Assembly: GCA_029204225.1 (NCBI GenBank)
Contig: CM055100.1
Location: 16,150,864-16,214,863, forward strand
Source: Diphasiastrum complanatum
Taxonomy: Eukaryota; Streptophyta; Lycopodiopsida; Lycopodiales; Lycopodiaceae
DNA: 64,000 nucleotides
Direction of reading: 5' to 3'
Under the pieces are notes generated by a model that was not told the DNA's origin, did not search any database, and was given only the letters and a program-made list of their open reading frames with translations. Both the position numbers and the translations under genes were made by a program. The first letter of the stretch is position 1. Each line of letters begins with the position of its first letter. Of this stretch, positions 36,560 through 48,164 are shown piece by piece.

Positions 36560-36950
36560 TCTTTCCATGGAATCTATTCATCCCACGATATCACCACACA
36601 TAGATTCTATTCATCCCACGATACCTCACATGGATTCTATCCATCCCACAACACCTCACACAAATTCTACTATGGAATCTATTCATTCCACGATGTCACC
36701 ACACATTGATTGTATCTATCTTATGACACCTCACATCGATTCATCCATCCCACGACACCTCACTTCGATTCTATCCATCCCATAACACCTCACGCAAATT
36801 TTACTATGGATTCTATTCATTCCACGATGTCGCCACACATCGATTCTATCTATCTCATGACACCTCACATCGATTCTATCCATCCCACAATACCTCACAT
36901 CAATTCTATCCATCCCACATCACCTCACATACCTTGTATAGAATCTCCTC
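36560..36950 (+). repeat. Minisatellite, about 30-bp unit inside a 134-bp higher-order repeat
   Basis: The basic unit reads like CACATCGATTCTATCCATCC plus CACAACACCT, encoding about PHIDSIHPTT. A longer variant containing ACTATGGA recurs exactly 134 bp apart (36657 and 36791). Three units together keep a reading frame, but a one-base loss at about 36742 shifts it. It lies inside the CACTA coding series. Confidence 0.9.
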
Positions 36951-37137
36951 TTCTTCCTATCCCATCTAGATTTATTTCATTAAAAAAAAAACATGACTTG
37001 GATGCATTTTGACAAGATTTGAAAATGAACAATCAAATTTACGTACTGTTGACTTATCCAAAAATGTTTTAAATTCATTCACTGAGTCTCCCCTTCCTCC
37101 CTACTTAGAAGCATTGGTTAAGCCCTATTAATGCCTT

Positions 37138-37491
37138 ATGCGAGAACCTCAATATGATTGGGGTGATTGGCATGCTCTACGTTGTCACCAATGGAGAATG
37201 TAGGTTTATGGCTTGAATGCCAATGTTTGTTATTTGGAAGAGCGACGTGTGCAAGGAGAGAATGTTTTGAAATCACATCGTATGTACATTGATGGGCATC
37301 TAGAAAAATATGGCAATATTGTTGCATATATAAATAGTTCCATTGGGCACCCTTCATTAACTAAGTGTGATTTCGAGGAATGCACCAATGGAAAGGAAGA
37401 ATACTTTTCTAGGGACTCAAAAAGTACATACGTAATGGTATGTGCGATAAGGCCCATTAAATGCGGTGAAGAGGCTATTAAGCAAATATAG
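37138..37491 (+). pseudogene. SET-domain-like fragment inside the CACTA element
   Basis: The frame 37138-37491 has one internal TAG (at 37201-37203). It contains MYIDGHLEKYGNIVAYINSS and, 50 residues later, YVMVCAIRPIKCGEEAIK. This pair resembles the GN-x-x-R-[FY]-IN-H-S motif and the terminal R-x-I-x-x-GEE-L motif of SET protein methyltransferases, in the right order and at plausible spacing. The conserved His-Ser-Cys is not intact, so even the original may have been inactive. Capture of a host gene piece by the transposon is the likely origin; the SET call is moderate. Confidence 0.45.
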
Positions 37492-37722
37492 CTTCAATCG
37501 CCCTCTTCCAAGATGTGTACAAAAGGCTTTGAGCCAAACTCAAGCATGTACCTTGTGAATATCAAAATACATTTTATCTATTTAGTGAGAGCAAGATATG
37601 TTGAATGTGAATTATTTGTTTTTTTATATTTCATATTGCATGCCTTAATTTAAGACATGGTGTTTGATTTGCATGTCTTAATTTTAGTTTTATTTTTCAT
37701 GAATGACAATCTTATATGTTAA

Positions 37723-38235
37723 TTGATGAATATGTTAATTTGTTTCCCATATTTGAAGGACTATGAATTGTCATCTAGCTCTAGTGACGATGCCAACGAT
37801 CACTCCATATCCAAAACAAGATTGGCATACGATGGGCCACACATAAATCAACTATCACGTCGTGAGCATATGAGATTGAGAGCCATGATAAAAATAGATG
37901 AACAACAATGTGCCAAAGCAAATCAGTCTCGATCTTCTTCTTCTTCTTCTTCAAAATCAAGATCAAGTGCTGAAAATGATTTTTGCATTCAAGATGAAGT
38001 TGAAATCATGAACAACTTGATAGATAATGTCTATGAGCATCATGATGTGGAAGAACGCACTGAACATGGTAGTGAATCATTTATTAGTGCCGAGGAAAAA
38101 AAATTGAGAGAAGAATCAAACACACCATTATATCCTGGAGCAAAGACATCTCGTTTGGCCGCTTCGTTGCTTATATTGAACCTCCAAGCAAAATATAAAT
38201 GGAGTGATACAAGTGTTACATTCTTATTTGGCTAA
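37723..38235 (+). pseudogene. CACTA TNP2-type transposase, N-terminal part
   Basis: The frame contains RTRLAYDGPH-like and Ser-rich linker sequence, then LYPGAKTSRLAASLLILNLQ and KYKWSDTSVTFLFG. The PLYPG..S.L...L.L..LK....WSD.S motif directly precedes the transposase core in CACTA TNP2 proteins. The frame continues after a gap of about 110 bp at 38350. Confidence 0.75.
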
Positions 38236-38349
38236 ATGAAATTGAAATTTTTTTTAAAGAATTTAATAGATGTGTTGTTCAAGTCAAATGTTTTAGTTGG
38301 CTAAATGATCTTTTATTTTATATTATGAAAATTCATTTCATTATGTACA

Positions 38350-39391
38350 GGTTATTGCGCAAACTACTCCCATAAGGAGAGACAAGAGGTGAGGCACGAA
38401 AAATGTTGAGTGCAATGGGAATGGACTATACATTGCATCATGCTTGTCCAAAAGATTGCATCTTTTATCGTGGTGAGTATTGAGGGTTAAAAACTTGTCC
38501 TATATGCAATACTCCTTGATATCAAGATGAATTACAAGGGACCACTATCCCATGCAAGGTGTTATGACACTTTCCAATAATCCCACGATTGCAACAATTG
38601 TTTCGTTGCAAGTCTCTTGCAGAACTTGTGAATTGGCATGCTAGTCATCGTCCTTCGGATGAGATCATGAGAGTACCCTCAGACTCTCCTGCATGGAAAC
38701 ACATTGACAAAGAATATCCATGTTTCACAAGTGAAACAAGAAATATAAGATTTGGACTTGCAATAGACGAGGTTAACCCCTTTGAAAAAATGTCAAGCAT
38801 GTGGTCTACTTGGCCAGTGGTGTTGGTCAACTATAACATTCCACCTTGGCTAAGCATTAAAAAAGGACATCTCATGCTAACATTTCTAATTCTTGGAAAA
38901 CATAAAGTAAAAAATATGGATATCTACTTTGCACCATTGATTGAAGAACTAGAACTACTATGGAAGGGAGTCCAAGACATCTCATGTCCACTTCAAGACA
39001 AAACATTTTTGTTGCGTGCGATTTTAATGTGGACTATGCATGACTATCCAAGATTGGACGATTGTTCAGGTGACTATAAAATGAAATCACTTGTAATGTT
39101 TGTATATTTATTTTTTATGCATGCAATATTTATTCTTTAAAAGAATTCTAATTATAACACGAATTGGATTTGATTCTTTTAGGTTTTACAACTTTTGGAT
39201 ATCACGCGTGTCTCATTTGTGGACCAAATATTGATGCTCGACACTCACATCATTTAAACAAAGTTGTGTATGAAAATCATCGCAAGTGCTTGCATGATGA
39301 AAATCATCCATTCAGATCACTTTTTGAAATGCATTCTAGAATGAAACATGCAACTACGCATGTACAACATTTGCATCTAGTTTTAAACTAG
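38350..39391 (+). pseudogene. CACTA TNP2-type transposase core (Transposase_21)
   Basis: From 38350 one frame reads through four stops: KMLSAMGMDYTLHHACPKDC, then PRLQQLFRCKSLAELVNWHA. An uninterrupted part (38589-39140) has RFGLAIDEVNPFEKMSSMWS, WPVVLVNYNIPPWLSIKKGH and a PLIEELELLWKGV segment, ending at a WTMHDYPRLDDCSG-type motif. The frame resumes at 39164-39391 with GYHACLICGPNIDARHSHHL and YENHRKCL. All are landmarks of the TNP2 family in order. It catalyses cut-and-paste transposition in intact relatives; this copy is dead. Confidence 0.85.
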
Positions 39392-40160
39392 CAATGCAAA
39401 TTTGTCTGGCAAGCATAAAGAGTGCATATATAAAAGTAAGTAACAGAGGAACACATGTCATTTTGAGTGTGCAAAACAAAGCAAAGCATGACAAGAAACA
39501 ACATAAATTAAAGCTATGAGGTGAGAAGTTTTCTCATATGTATGATAGTCATTTCATGTACCAATATTTTTGTGAAAGAAAAACACACTCAAGTTGTTAC
39601 AAAGTTGCATGTTCTAAGATTTGAACATTTTTATTTAGAATTTCTCCAATCTATTTGCAATAGAATGATCATTGACAATTTCTAGTATCTCAACATGAAA
39701 GCGATGATAGAAGTTAATATGAGTACTATCAAAAATCATTTGTCTTGGTGGCCTACAAGCGTGTTCTTGTACATGTCTATCGAAATTGGTTATTTTTCCA
39801 ATATACAACATTTTTTCAATTCGCAATACTATTATTTTGTAGAGTGTGATGAACTTGTTCTAGCAGTTTTGAGAGGGGAGGCATGAGATCTTGCGAGAAT
39901 TATGACATTTTGATTATTACTTGCTTTATGATGGAATCCTATCTGTGTTGAATTAAAGAACAATGTTCAAAGATTGGCATACCTCTATATTTGGAAGTGT
40001 GAAAAATTTCAAAATTGGCAAATTATCGATTGATCAAACCTTGTAAAATTGTACGTAGGTGGGTCCCACACATGTGGAGGCTATTCACACGTGTGAAGAA
40101 TAGGGTAGTTAGGTCCTAATCATAGTTTGGTCAAGTTTCCTAAAATTTAAGAGCAATCAG
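39392..40160. other. Spacer, possibly part of an old LTR
   Basis: Mostly AT-rich without genes. From about 39946 the sequence (TGTTGAATTAAAGAAC, CACACGTGTGAAGAATAGG) resembles LTR DNA and shares CACACGTGTGAA with 42670-42690 and with the LTR at 59700-60232. It may be the left piece of an LTR split by the Copia copy at 40160-42630. Confidence 0.35.
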
Positions 40161-40269
40161 TCTTGTCGCTGATGAGAGACTGATGAGAGACGAAGGAGAG
40201 GGAAGCAGTGATCAAGAGAAAGCTCTCTTCATGAGAGGGGAATAAGAAGCAAGCCCAGATTCGAGAAGA

Positions 40270-42056
40270 GGAAGTAATCAAATCAACAATCTTGTTCCTG
40301 CGATCACTGCCACAAACCAGGCCATATGGCCAACAAATGCTGGTTTAATCCAACAATGCCTTGCATGCACTGCAAGAAGAAAGGGCATTCTGCATACGAT
40401 TGCAGATTCAATCCAAAAAGAAAAAACAAAGCTGAAAAGGCAAACGTTGTAGAGTCATCAAAGGATGCTGAAAGAGGTGACGAAGCTTTCACGATACTCG
40501 ATGAAGCTTCAACAAGCTACTTTGAACACGACTACGATGTAGTCATTGATTCAGGAGCAACATCACACATAACCCGCAACAAGAAGGTCTTGATCGACTT
40601 TCGCGAACTCAAAAACAATAAAGTAGTGATTCTAGGTGATGGGAGCACACACGATGTCAAAGGCATCGACACTCTACAGTTGCGAACACTGTCAAGCCAA
40701 GCGGAGCTAACATGAGCACTTTATGTGCCCTCACTCAGAAAAGATCTGCTATCTGTCTCCAAGATGGCAGATCTAGACATTCGAGTATTGTTCGACGACA
40801 ACACTTGCCGTATGATCGAGGAGACGACAAACAGGTTGCTGATGGTCGGATGCAGAGAAGGAAATCTCTACCAGACAAAAATAGTCAGCAACTTTGATAG
40901 CATATTGAATGCATCAGAAAATTAAGATCAACTCTGCCATAGGAGAATGTATCATCTGAACATGCGGAGCCTGTACGACATGAGCAAGAAAGACATGGTC
41001 ACAGGTCTCAAAATTTCAAGGCTCGAAATTGAGTTCTGCGAAGCTTGTCAGAAAGGCAAGCAACATCGGAATCCATTCACACATGAGGGAAGAAGAGCCA
41101 AGGAAGTTCTTGAGCTCGTCCAATGAAGATGGATTTGCTCTCAGGTTCGAGATATGTTCTAACATTCATAGATGATTACAGCTGGATGACCACGATCTAC
41201 TACTTGAAGAAGAAATCTGAAGTGTTTGATTCCTTCAAGAAGTTCATGGCATTTGCAGAGGGGCACACCTCAAAAAGGATATAGATTCTTAGATTTGACA
41301 ATGGGGGTGAATACAAAAGTACAAAATTTTCAAGATTCTACAAAGAACAGGGGATAGAACATTAGTCCACTTCTGCATACACACCAGAATACAACGGTGT
41401 GGTAGAAAGAAGAAACAGAACGCTAGTCGAAGGAACCAGATGCATGATGGCACAGGCTCAATTGCCAGGTCAATTCTGGATTGAGGCAATAGCTGCAATT
41501 GTACATCTGCAGAACATATCTACAACGACAACGCTGGAAAACAAAATACCATACGAAATGTGGACCGGCAGAAAGCCTGATCTGTCGTATGTACGTGTGT
41601 TTGGATGTGTAGCATACAAGCACATTCCCAAAGAAAAAAGGAGCAAGCTCGATGACAAATCTGAGCAAACAATCATGGTCGAATACTCAAATGAAACACA
41701 TGTGTACAGGCTCTACAACCCAACCACGAAGAAGGTTGTTTCGAGCAGAGATGTGAAGTTCGTTGAGTCCACATTCCTTGGTCTGAAAGATGAAAGAGAC
41801 CATGAGATCTTCACACTGCTGTCTATTCAAGAGGGAGATCGAGGACAGACATCAAATCAGAACAGAGCTGCAGACTCCAGAGCAGCAGGAAGCAGAGGAT
41901 CAACCCCACGAACAACAAACGTTTGAGCAACGACGAAACAAACCTCGAAGGTCAACTAGACAAAGAAGACCTCCAGACCGCTACTTTGACAATCTTCAAT
42001 GGAGTGAAGACATGCAGTTTGAATACTACAGCTTCACAGAAGAGCCAACAACATAG
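40270..42056 (+). pseudogene. Copia gag-protease-integrase with no reverse transcriptase
   Basis: Two zinc knuckles come first (CDHCHKPGHMANKC and CMHCKKKGHSAYDC, about 40300-40400), then protease VVIDSGATSHITR (about 40537-40575). The pre-integrase region is at 40712-41070 (YHLNMRSLYDMSKKDMV, CEACQKGKQH) and integrase at 41130-41926 (FIDDYSWMTTIYYLKKKS, RFDNGGEYKS, GVVERRNRTLVE, KIPYEMWTGRKPDLSYVRVF). After a basic tail (RRSTRQRRPPDRYFD) the frame ends at TAG (42054-42056), where reverse transcriptase and RNase H should follow. Upstream gag is cut off. Several small shifts. Confidence 0.85.
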
Positions 42057-42630
42057 CAGCTCAACGGGCTTGGAGTCATAGACTTCACGGCCAGCTGAAA
42101 TGAATGGCAACAACGGACAGTAACTAACTAGTTGATTGGCGTTAACTAGTCTTGTGATTCTACGTTTAGCCATCTTGTAAACTCCACACTATGGAGGTAT
42201 AAACGATCCTCTCTAGATCATAAAAATAGAATGAATAGAGAGATCTGTAAGAGAGACAGAGAGAGAGAGGTAGTGAGTAGAGCAGAAAGAAAATACTAGA
42301 AACTATAGCTGTGCATGAAAGTCTGCCAACGAGCAGAACACAACGAAAGAGTAGAATGTCATTCCGCCAACGAGCGAGACACTGACGATCTCGCTCTAAA
42401 AACTAAACTGATAATACAATAGCTCTATTTTTGTGCATCTTTTTGTCTTGTGTTTTCAATTTGTCTTGATTGCTAGAATAGAATGTGTTCTGTGATGTGT
42501 AGTCGCATGTTTGGGATCCTGTAAACAACTTCCACACAAAAAGAAAATTCAAAGACACAAAATTGTTTGCAAATAAGAAGACGAAGACGAAAAAGAAACA
42601 GCCTCGTTTCCGCGACAGTGAATGCAATCT
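42057..42630 (+). repeat. Probable 3' LTR region of the 40270-42056 Copia copy
   Basis: Follows the coding end. It contains a GA-rich transcribed-looking stretch and ends TTTCCGCGACAGTGAATGCA, similar in wording to the ends of the LTRs at 45603-46194. The word GCAATC flanks the whole copy (40153-40158 and 42625-42630). No matching 5' LTR is present. Confidence 0.45.
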
Positions 42631-43510
42631 AAACTTAGTAAAGTTGATTATCTGATATTAGGCCGTACTTCACACTAATTCTCACACGTGTGAACAATAT
42701 GTTAAGTGTTTTGATCAATAATGAATTGTTCTTGCTTGTTTAGATCAAAATTGCCAATCTTCTCTCAGTTGAAGTTCCAGTCTTAAAGAAAACCTTTGAT
42801 CTGTAGGTTACACAAACTTTGATTATCAGTCTCAAGGGGATGGAGACCCTATACTGGGTGATTGCTTCAAAATTTGAGATCTATATTTGGTAGTGGGCTA
42901 TAGGTGTACCGTGCATGATGGGAGTTACTGTACCTACATTTAATGTTCCATTATTCATTGGATTCTTGTTCTGCACATCATCTTGATGAGATTTTTAATG
43001 CAAATCAAAGAGGAAGCATCAAAGATCAAATGTCATTATTGAGATTTGACTTTGAGTCATAGGATCCAATTAATGTGAGCTTAGAACAAGTCCTAAAAAG
43101 TGAATTTTTAGGTCTTGTTAAATCATCAAGAAGATGGGGTGTAAAAGAGTCATTGTTTGGCTAAATCATTGATTTTTTTATATTTGATTAGAATTTGAAG
43201 TGAACTCATCATAATTCTATTCAATCTTTGTGAGAGGGTGAGAGGGCCGAGACTAGAAGTATTTTGGAAGTCTAGAAGTCTACTTTGAGTCATTCAATTC
43301 AAGTGAAGTCTTTGTGAACTTCTAGAATCAAATTTTCTCTATCAAGTGTGAGTTGTTTTTTGTAAAATCCTTCAAGATAGTTCTTTTGAATCAAGATCAC
43401 TTAGATCTTGCTACTTGTGTCTTTATGAATATCAAGTAAGTTGCAAGTGAGGCAAATTCTGAAAAAGAACTTACGGAGGGCCAAGAAGTATACTGATTGC
43501 ATTAGAAAAG
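42631..43510. other. Probable LTR/leader of the 43511 Copia copy
   Basis: Non-coding DNA directly before a gag start. It begins with GGCCGTACTTCACAC and CACACGTGTGAA, also present in the LTR of the Copia copy at the right edge of the window. I cannot place a primer-binding site. Confidence 0.35.
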
Positions 43511-44779
43511 ATGGGATCAATAGGTGCATTCCTTTTAGAGGCTAGTGAGAGGTTAAACTCTAAAAATTACTCCATTTGGAAAGTGAGGATGGAGTCACTC
43601 CATGTGTTCCAAGACCTATTTGATCTTGTCCTAGATGAAGAGTATGAACCTTTAGTTGGACAAGAGTTGGTGAAGTACAAGAAGAGGGCAAGACTGGCAT
43701 TATGTTGTGTGAAGATAAATGTTAGTAATGATCATCTTAAGCAAGTTGCCTCTTATACTACAACAAAAGAAGCTTGTGACTCATTAAAATCATCTATGAA
43801 TCCAAAAACACTTCGAGAGTGCTTATGCTAAGAGACCCAGTCTTGAAAAGCATGAGGAAAAGTGATGAAAGTGCACAAGAGTATGTGCTTAGAATCAAAT
43901 CTCTTAATAAAGAACTTGCTTCAATAGGAGATAAGATTCTTGATAATGAACGTGTCCAAGTGATCCTCAATGGTCAAGGAGATGAGTTCTCCAACTTGGT
44001 TCAATGCTTTGCCATCCAAGATTTCTTACCTTCTATTGACAAGCTACATAGTGTGCTTTTGGACGAGGAGTGTAGGATCCAATATACCAAGAGTGGGATG
44101 AGTTCCTTGTCCTTGCATGACGGAGATGAGAAAGCCAACTTCTCATTCAAAGGCAAAAAGAAGACCAAGGGAGTCAATAAGAATCAAAGCAAGGAGGCCA
44201 AGGAGGAGGCCCCAAACATCAAGTTCGAAGGGAGAAGGCAACAAGTACTAGACCAAGTTAAAATGCTTGTTTTGTGGAAAGAATGGGGCATTTTGCAACC
44301 GAATATTTCAAAAGGAGATATGCACAAGGAATTCAAGAAAAACTAAGTAAAGAAGATTGAGATTGTGATGATCCTTACATTGAGGAGGAGTCACTAATGG
44401 TGTGCCATGAATAGGCCGCAAAGGTGAGGAAGAATCATGGTGGATAGATAGTGAGGCCCACATGACAAGTCACAAAGAGTATTTCTCTCAACTCTTACCT
44501 TTTGATAGATCTAAGAAGCTTATTCATACAACAAGTGATCTTAAATGCAAGATTCAGGGAGTAGGATTAGTCCCTATGTGTCTTGAATCTAACGTGAAAG
44601 TCATGCTTGAGGGAGTGTTGTATGTTCCTAACATCACAAGGAATTTGCTAAGTGTTGGAAAACTCATGGACAAACGCTTCTTTGTTACATTTGAAAGAAG
44701 TGCTTGCTTGATAATGAGGAGTGAAAATATTATTGCCAAAGGAAAAAGAGTGTTAGAATTTGCACAAGCTAGTTTATAA
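43511..44779 (+). pseudogene. Copia gag-protease fragment, truncated
   Basis: Gag starts at 43511 (MGSIGAFLLEASERLNSKNY, SIWKVRMESL) and continues after a frame change at about 43819 (EYVLRIKSLNKELASIGDKI, FSNLVQCFAI). The zinc knuckle at about 44270-44310 reads CLFCGKNG-HFATEY across a frameshift and lacks its last Cys. Protease begins at about 44430 with WWIDSEAHMTSHKEYF, where the catalytic DSGA is DSEA. The frame runs through LEGVLYVPNITRNLLSVGKL to a stop at 44779, before integrase. It is related to the Copia copy at 60247-64000. Confidence 0.85.
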
Positions 44780-45271
44780 CTTCAACTTGGAAAATGTAAT
44801 CTGGCCATGATGTGGAATGTCATACGTGCCAACAAGGTTAGGATCTTTGGAACTATGATTATTCTAAGCCTAACATTGTTGAGGCACCTTTGGAATCAGG
44901 CTAAACTATACATAGATAGGCTAGAGATTGTCATGTATATCCATGCTTATACATGCAAGATAATATCCAATGTAAGCTTTGTAGGCCCAAAAGGAGCTAT
45001 TAGCCTTAAGAACAAGGCGGTTCCCTCTTTAGGCCCTCCAAAGTAATTAATAAGGATAGTAGGCCAATAAGGGCCCAATGTAGTTTAAATAATACATAAC
45101 AAGGGCTAACTATCCCTCAAAATAGTTATGTTTAGTTAAGTAAGAGCATTGTCTATAACTAGGCAAGAGACATCAATTTGTGAATCTTTTGGCTCATTTG
45201 CAAGTGAGAGCTTCTTGCTTCCTCCTTGTGAATGGAGCTATGGGGATCTCCTTTGCTAGGTATCATGTGCC
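44780..45271. other. LTR-like non-coding sequence
   Basis: From about 44934 (TGTATATCCATGC) the sequence has the make-up of an LTR, including GGCCCAATAAGGGCCCAATG and a CTTCTTGCTTCCTCCTTGTG stretch typical of R/U5. There is no partner copy in the window. Confidence 0.3.
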
Positions 45272-45526
45272 CTATCCACATGAATCAATGCTCATGTTCA
45301 AAAAACCACCTCCTTCATGCATGCACCTAGCAACATCTTTTTCCATATGATCAAAGAAATCATTAGCAACAACCTTTTCCAAGGAAGAACCTTCACCTCC
45401 ATTGATGAAATTAGCTCTTTCCTTACCTTTTGCATGCTTGCACTTGCCATGAAGAACCATTGAAACACCATCATTATCCTCAAGACTAGCCAAGTTAGCA
45501 CAAAGATGAACATCTCCAAGAAGCAT
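45272..45526 (-). other. Unidentified open frame next to a Copia LTR
   Basis: The minus frame reads MLLGDVHLCANLASLEDNDG, then GKCKHAKGKERANFINGGEG, DFFDHMEKDVARCMHEGGGF and ends SIDSCG. It stays open upstream (SNKLACARSRSRSN) to the LTR boundary at 45603. The composition is protein-like, but I do not recognise a family. Confidence 0.3.
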
Positions 45527-45602
45527 ATTAGATCTTGACCTAGATCTAGCACAAGCAAGCTTGTTAGACTTTGCATAACAAAAGCATTATGCTTGAAAAG
45601 TA

Positions 45603-46194
45603 TGATGCAGAATGATGAATGGATGTCGCGGTCACGAAACAATCACAAAACTGTCGCGAAAGTGAAGCAACCGTGATCCAAAGCGTTTCGAATGGAGTTC
45701 AGATGTGGTTGCTAGACACTGCCAGTTGAATCACTCCTACAGTCCTCCAGAATGTAGTCAGGCACTACTGATCTATGTTTATAAATTAATACAACATTCA
45801 ACAAATTCAACCAATGTGCAAAATTGAAATGAATGGAAGAATCAGACATTCGAATAACAGCAGACACAATTGCATTCAAGATCATACATCATGGATTGAC
45901 ATGTGCATAATGGCTACAAGGTCATCTATTGAATTTTCTTCTTGTTCTTCAGGGCACTGCAAGCATATCCACGCAGTGCGTTGGTGTGAGAGAAAACACA
46001 GTTCTCTCACGAATGGATGTCTCGCTTACTAGCAGACCTATGGATCTCTATGGATCCTGATCACAGAACACGTCTCGCACATAGGCGGACTTCTCGTCTG
46101 TATTTCGTCTTGATTGCTTACTAGCATCAGACTACTTCATCTTCTATATTTGTTTTCAAGTATCATCCAATTAGTATATAGTCGCTCCATGTAG
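45603..46194 (-). repeat. 3' LTR of the minus-strand Copia element C
   Basis: 592 bp collinear with 51296-51885. On the minus strand it ends CATTCTGCATCA. Homology to the other LTR stops at 46194, but the true LTR may reach further (to about 46280) because its partner looks truncated. Differences from the partner are mainly C/T and G/A. Confidence 0.85.
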
Positions 46195-46530
46195 CTTTAA
46201 GATTAGAGTGATTAAGCATCTACAACTAATCACGGAGTTACAAGAGTGGCAGATTAGCCATGACCTAGGGAGTATCTGTTGACGTCATGCCATCAGATCA
46301 GATTCCTGTACTTCTGGGTACTTGCATGATCTTTGCTGGTACTCTTTGGAACGTGAGGACAGAATAGGGTTTCGCGACATTTTTCGTGTCATGCCGTTTG
46401 ACTTTCTCATGTTGGACCGCAAAAGATTCTCGTTCGTGAATCTTTTGTGTTTGTGTCTTTTCGTCACATGTTTGCGAAAATTTTGTGCTTTGTGTCTCTT
46501 GACTTTCGTGTTCGCGAATGTCTTCGAGTT

Positions 46531-46983
46531 TCATGCCTCTTGACCTTCGTGTTCGCGAACATCTTCGTTAGACAGAGGGCTGAAAGCTAGCAAAGCTTTG
46601 TAATTAGAAACGTTTTGTTTTTTCAGCTCCCTCTCAAAGCATGATAGCTTTACGATCCCGAGGTTGCTCCTCTGTCTCTCAAAAAGTCCTTTTTCTAGGG
46701 CTTTGCTGAAGATGTCAGCAACCATGTCTTTCGTTCCTGTGGTCTACAACATCTTATTTTCTATTAGATTCTTGATCAAGTGGTACTTGATCGCAATGTG
46801 CTTTGTTCTGGAATGGAACACGAGATCTTTCGTTAGATGTATTGCAGAAGTGTTATCCATTTGCAAAACCAGAGGCTCGTTCCTTGTTTCGCCCAATTCG
46901 TCCAGGAACTGCCTTAGCCAGATTATCTCGTTGGCCAGTTTTGCTACTGCAACGTACTCTACTTCGCAGGATGACTGGGCCAC
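46531..46983 (-). pseudogene. Copia element C: RNase H and pol C terminus
   Basis: Minus frame 46744-46983 carries AQSSCEVEYVAVAKLANEII, QMDNTSAIHLTKDLVFHSRT and HIAIKYHL, the C-terminal half of Copia RNase H. The next frame, 46531-46725, gives MVADIFSKALEKGLFERQRS, the end of pol. A stop and frame change separate them. Confidence 0.85.
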
Positions 46984-47076
46984 AATGGTCTACTTCTTGC
47001 TGACCCAGAGAACTGCTGCTCCTAATGTGATGGTGCATCCTCCTGAGATGCTTTCACAATCGTCCTTGAGAGATGC

Positions 47077-48096
47077 CTAGCTAGCATCGCTATAGGAAAG
47101 TATCTTGAAACCTGCATCAGGACAATAGCACAAGCCATAATCCCTCGTTAATTGAAGATATTTCAAAATTTGTTTTGCAATCTTCCAATGTGTCGAGCCT
47201 GGATTTGTGCAAAATTGGCTCATCCTGAATACTGCATAAGCAATATCATGGTGTGTGTTGTCTGCAAGGTACATCAGTGATCTATTCTTCATGTAAGGTG
47301 TGAGCTGCATCTGTTTTCTCTCTTCCTCAGTCTTTGGACAATCATCATTTGTCAGCACCATCCCTACGAGCATTGGAGTATTCGCTCCTTTGCAATTCAG
47401 CATCCCAAAGTCCTCTACGAACTTATGGGTGTATCTGGACTGGTCCCTTTCAATTTGCAAGCCTAGGTAACACTTGGCTTCTCCCAGATCCACGATTTCG
47501 AAATGTTTCGAGATGTCTGTCTTCACTTCAACAATTAGCTGCTCACTCCTGCAAAGTATCAGAGTGTTGTCCACATACACAGCCACAATGATGATCTGCC
47601 CATCTGTAACTCTGACATATACATTGGAATCAACCAACAAAGGCTTGAATCCTAATGATTTCAGGGCTTGATCTTTCTTCTTGTACCATTGTCGGGCTGA
47701 TTGTTTTAGACCGTGGATGCTTCTATGCATTCTGCATGCATAGTCAGGAAGTGAATTCGAGACATATCATGGGGGTTGATCTATATAGACCTCTTCATCT
47801 AGTTCGCCATGCAAGAAGGCTGTCTTCTCATCCACAATGTGGATCCTGAGGTCATAAGCTGCTGCATATGCAAATAATAGACGTAGGGACGAATGTTTAA
47901 CGATAGGAGAGAAGGTTTCAAAGTAGTCAATATCGTATCTCTGAGAGAAACCCTTCGCTAGCAGTCTTGCCTTGTATTTCATCACATTTTCATCTGGTCC
48001 GTATTTGAGCTTAAAAACCCATTTGCATTTGACACTCTTGCGCTTATGTGGTAATGGTTGCAATGTCCATACATGATTTTTCCTCATGGACTCCAT
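47077..48096 (-). pseudogene. Copia element C: reverse transcriptase
   Basis: 48096-47767 encodes VKCKWVFKLKYGPDENVMKY, LLAKGFSQRYDIDYFETFSP and HIVDEKTAFLHGELDEEVYI. 47730-47077 encodes SIHGLKQSARQWYKKKDQAL, VAVYVDNTLI and DLGEAKCYLGLQIERDQSRY. Two catalytic positions are changed: DVKTAF-type D is now VDEKTAF, and the YVDD box is YVDN. A frameshift near 47760 breaks it. Confidence 0.9.
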
Positions 48097-48164
48097 CTTT
48101 CATGGCTTGGATCCATCTATCCTTTTTTGGACATTCAATCGCTTTCTCGAAAGTCTGTGGTTCG

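Larger units (their letters stand above)
35719..39391 (+). mobile_element. CACTA (En/Spm-like) transposon, decayed, TNP2-type transposase
   Basis: One gene-like series on the plus strand: 5' exons with a basic region and a Cys/His transposon-associated domain (35719-36248), a repeat-rich middle, a SET-like fragment, and the TNP2-type transposase (37723-39391). Several in-frame stops show it is dead. I could not find the CACTA-type terminal inverted repeats, so these limits are those of the recognisable coding part only. Confidence 0.8.

Noticed and set aside
40160-42630. Clean 6-bp target-site duplication (GCAATC) for the RT-less Copia copy
   Set aside because: The word flanks the copy, but plant Copia elements make 5-bp duplications and the 5' end lacks an LTR, so it may be coincidence.
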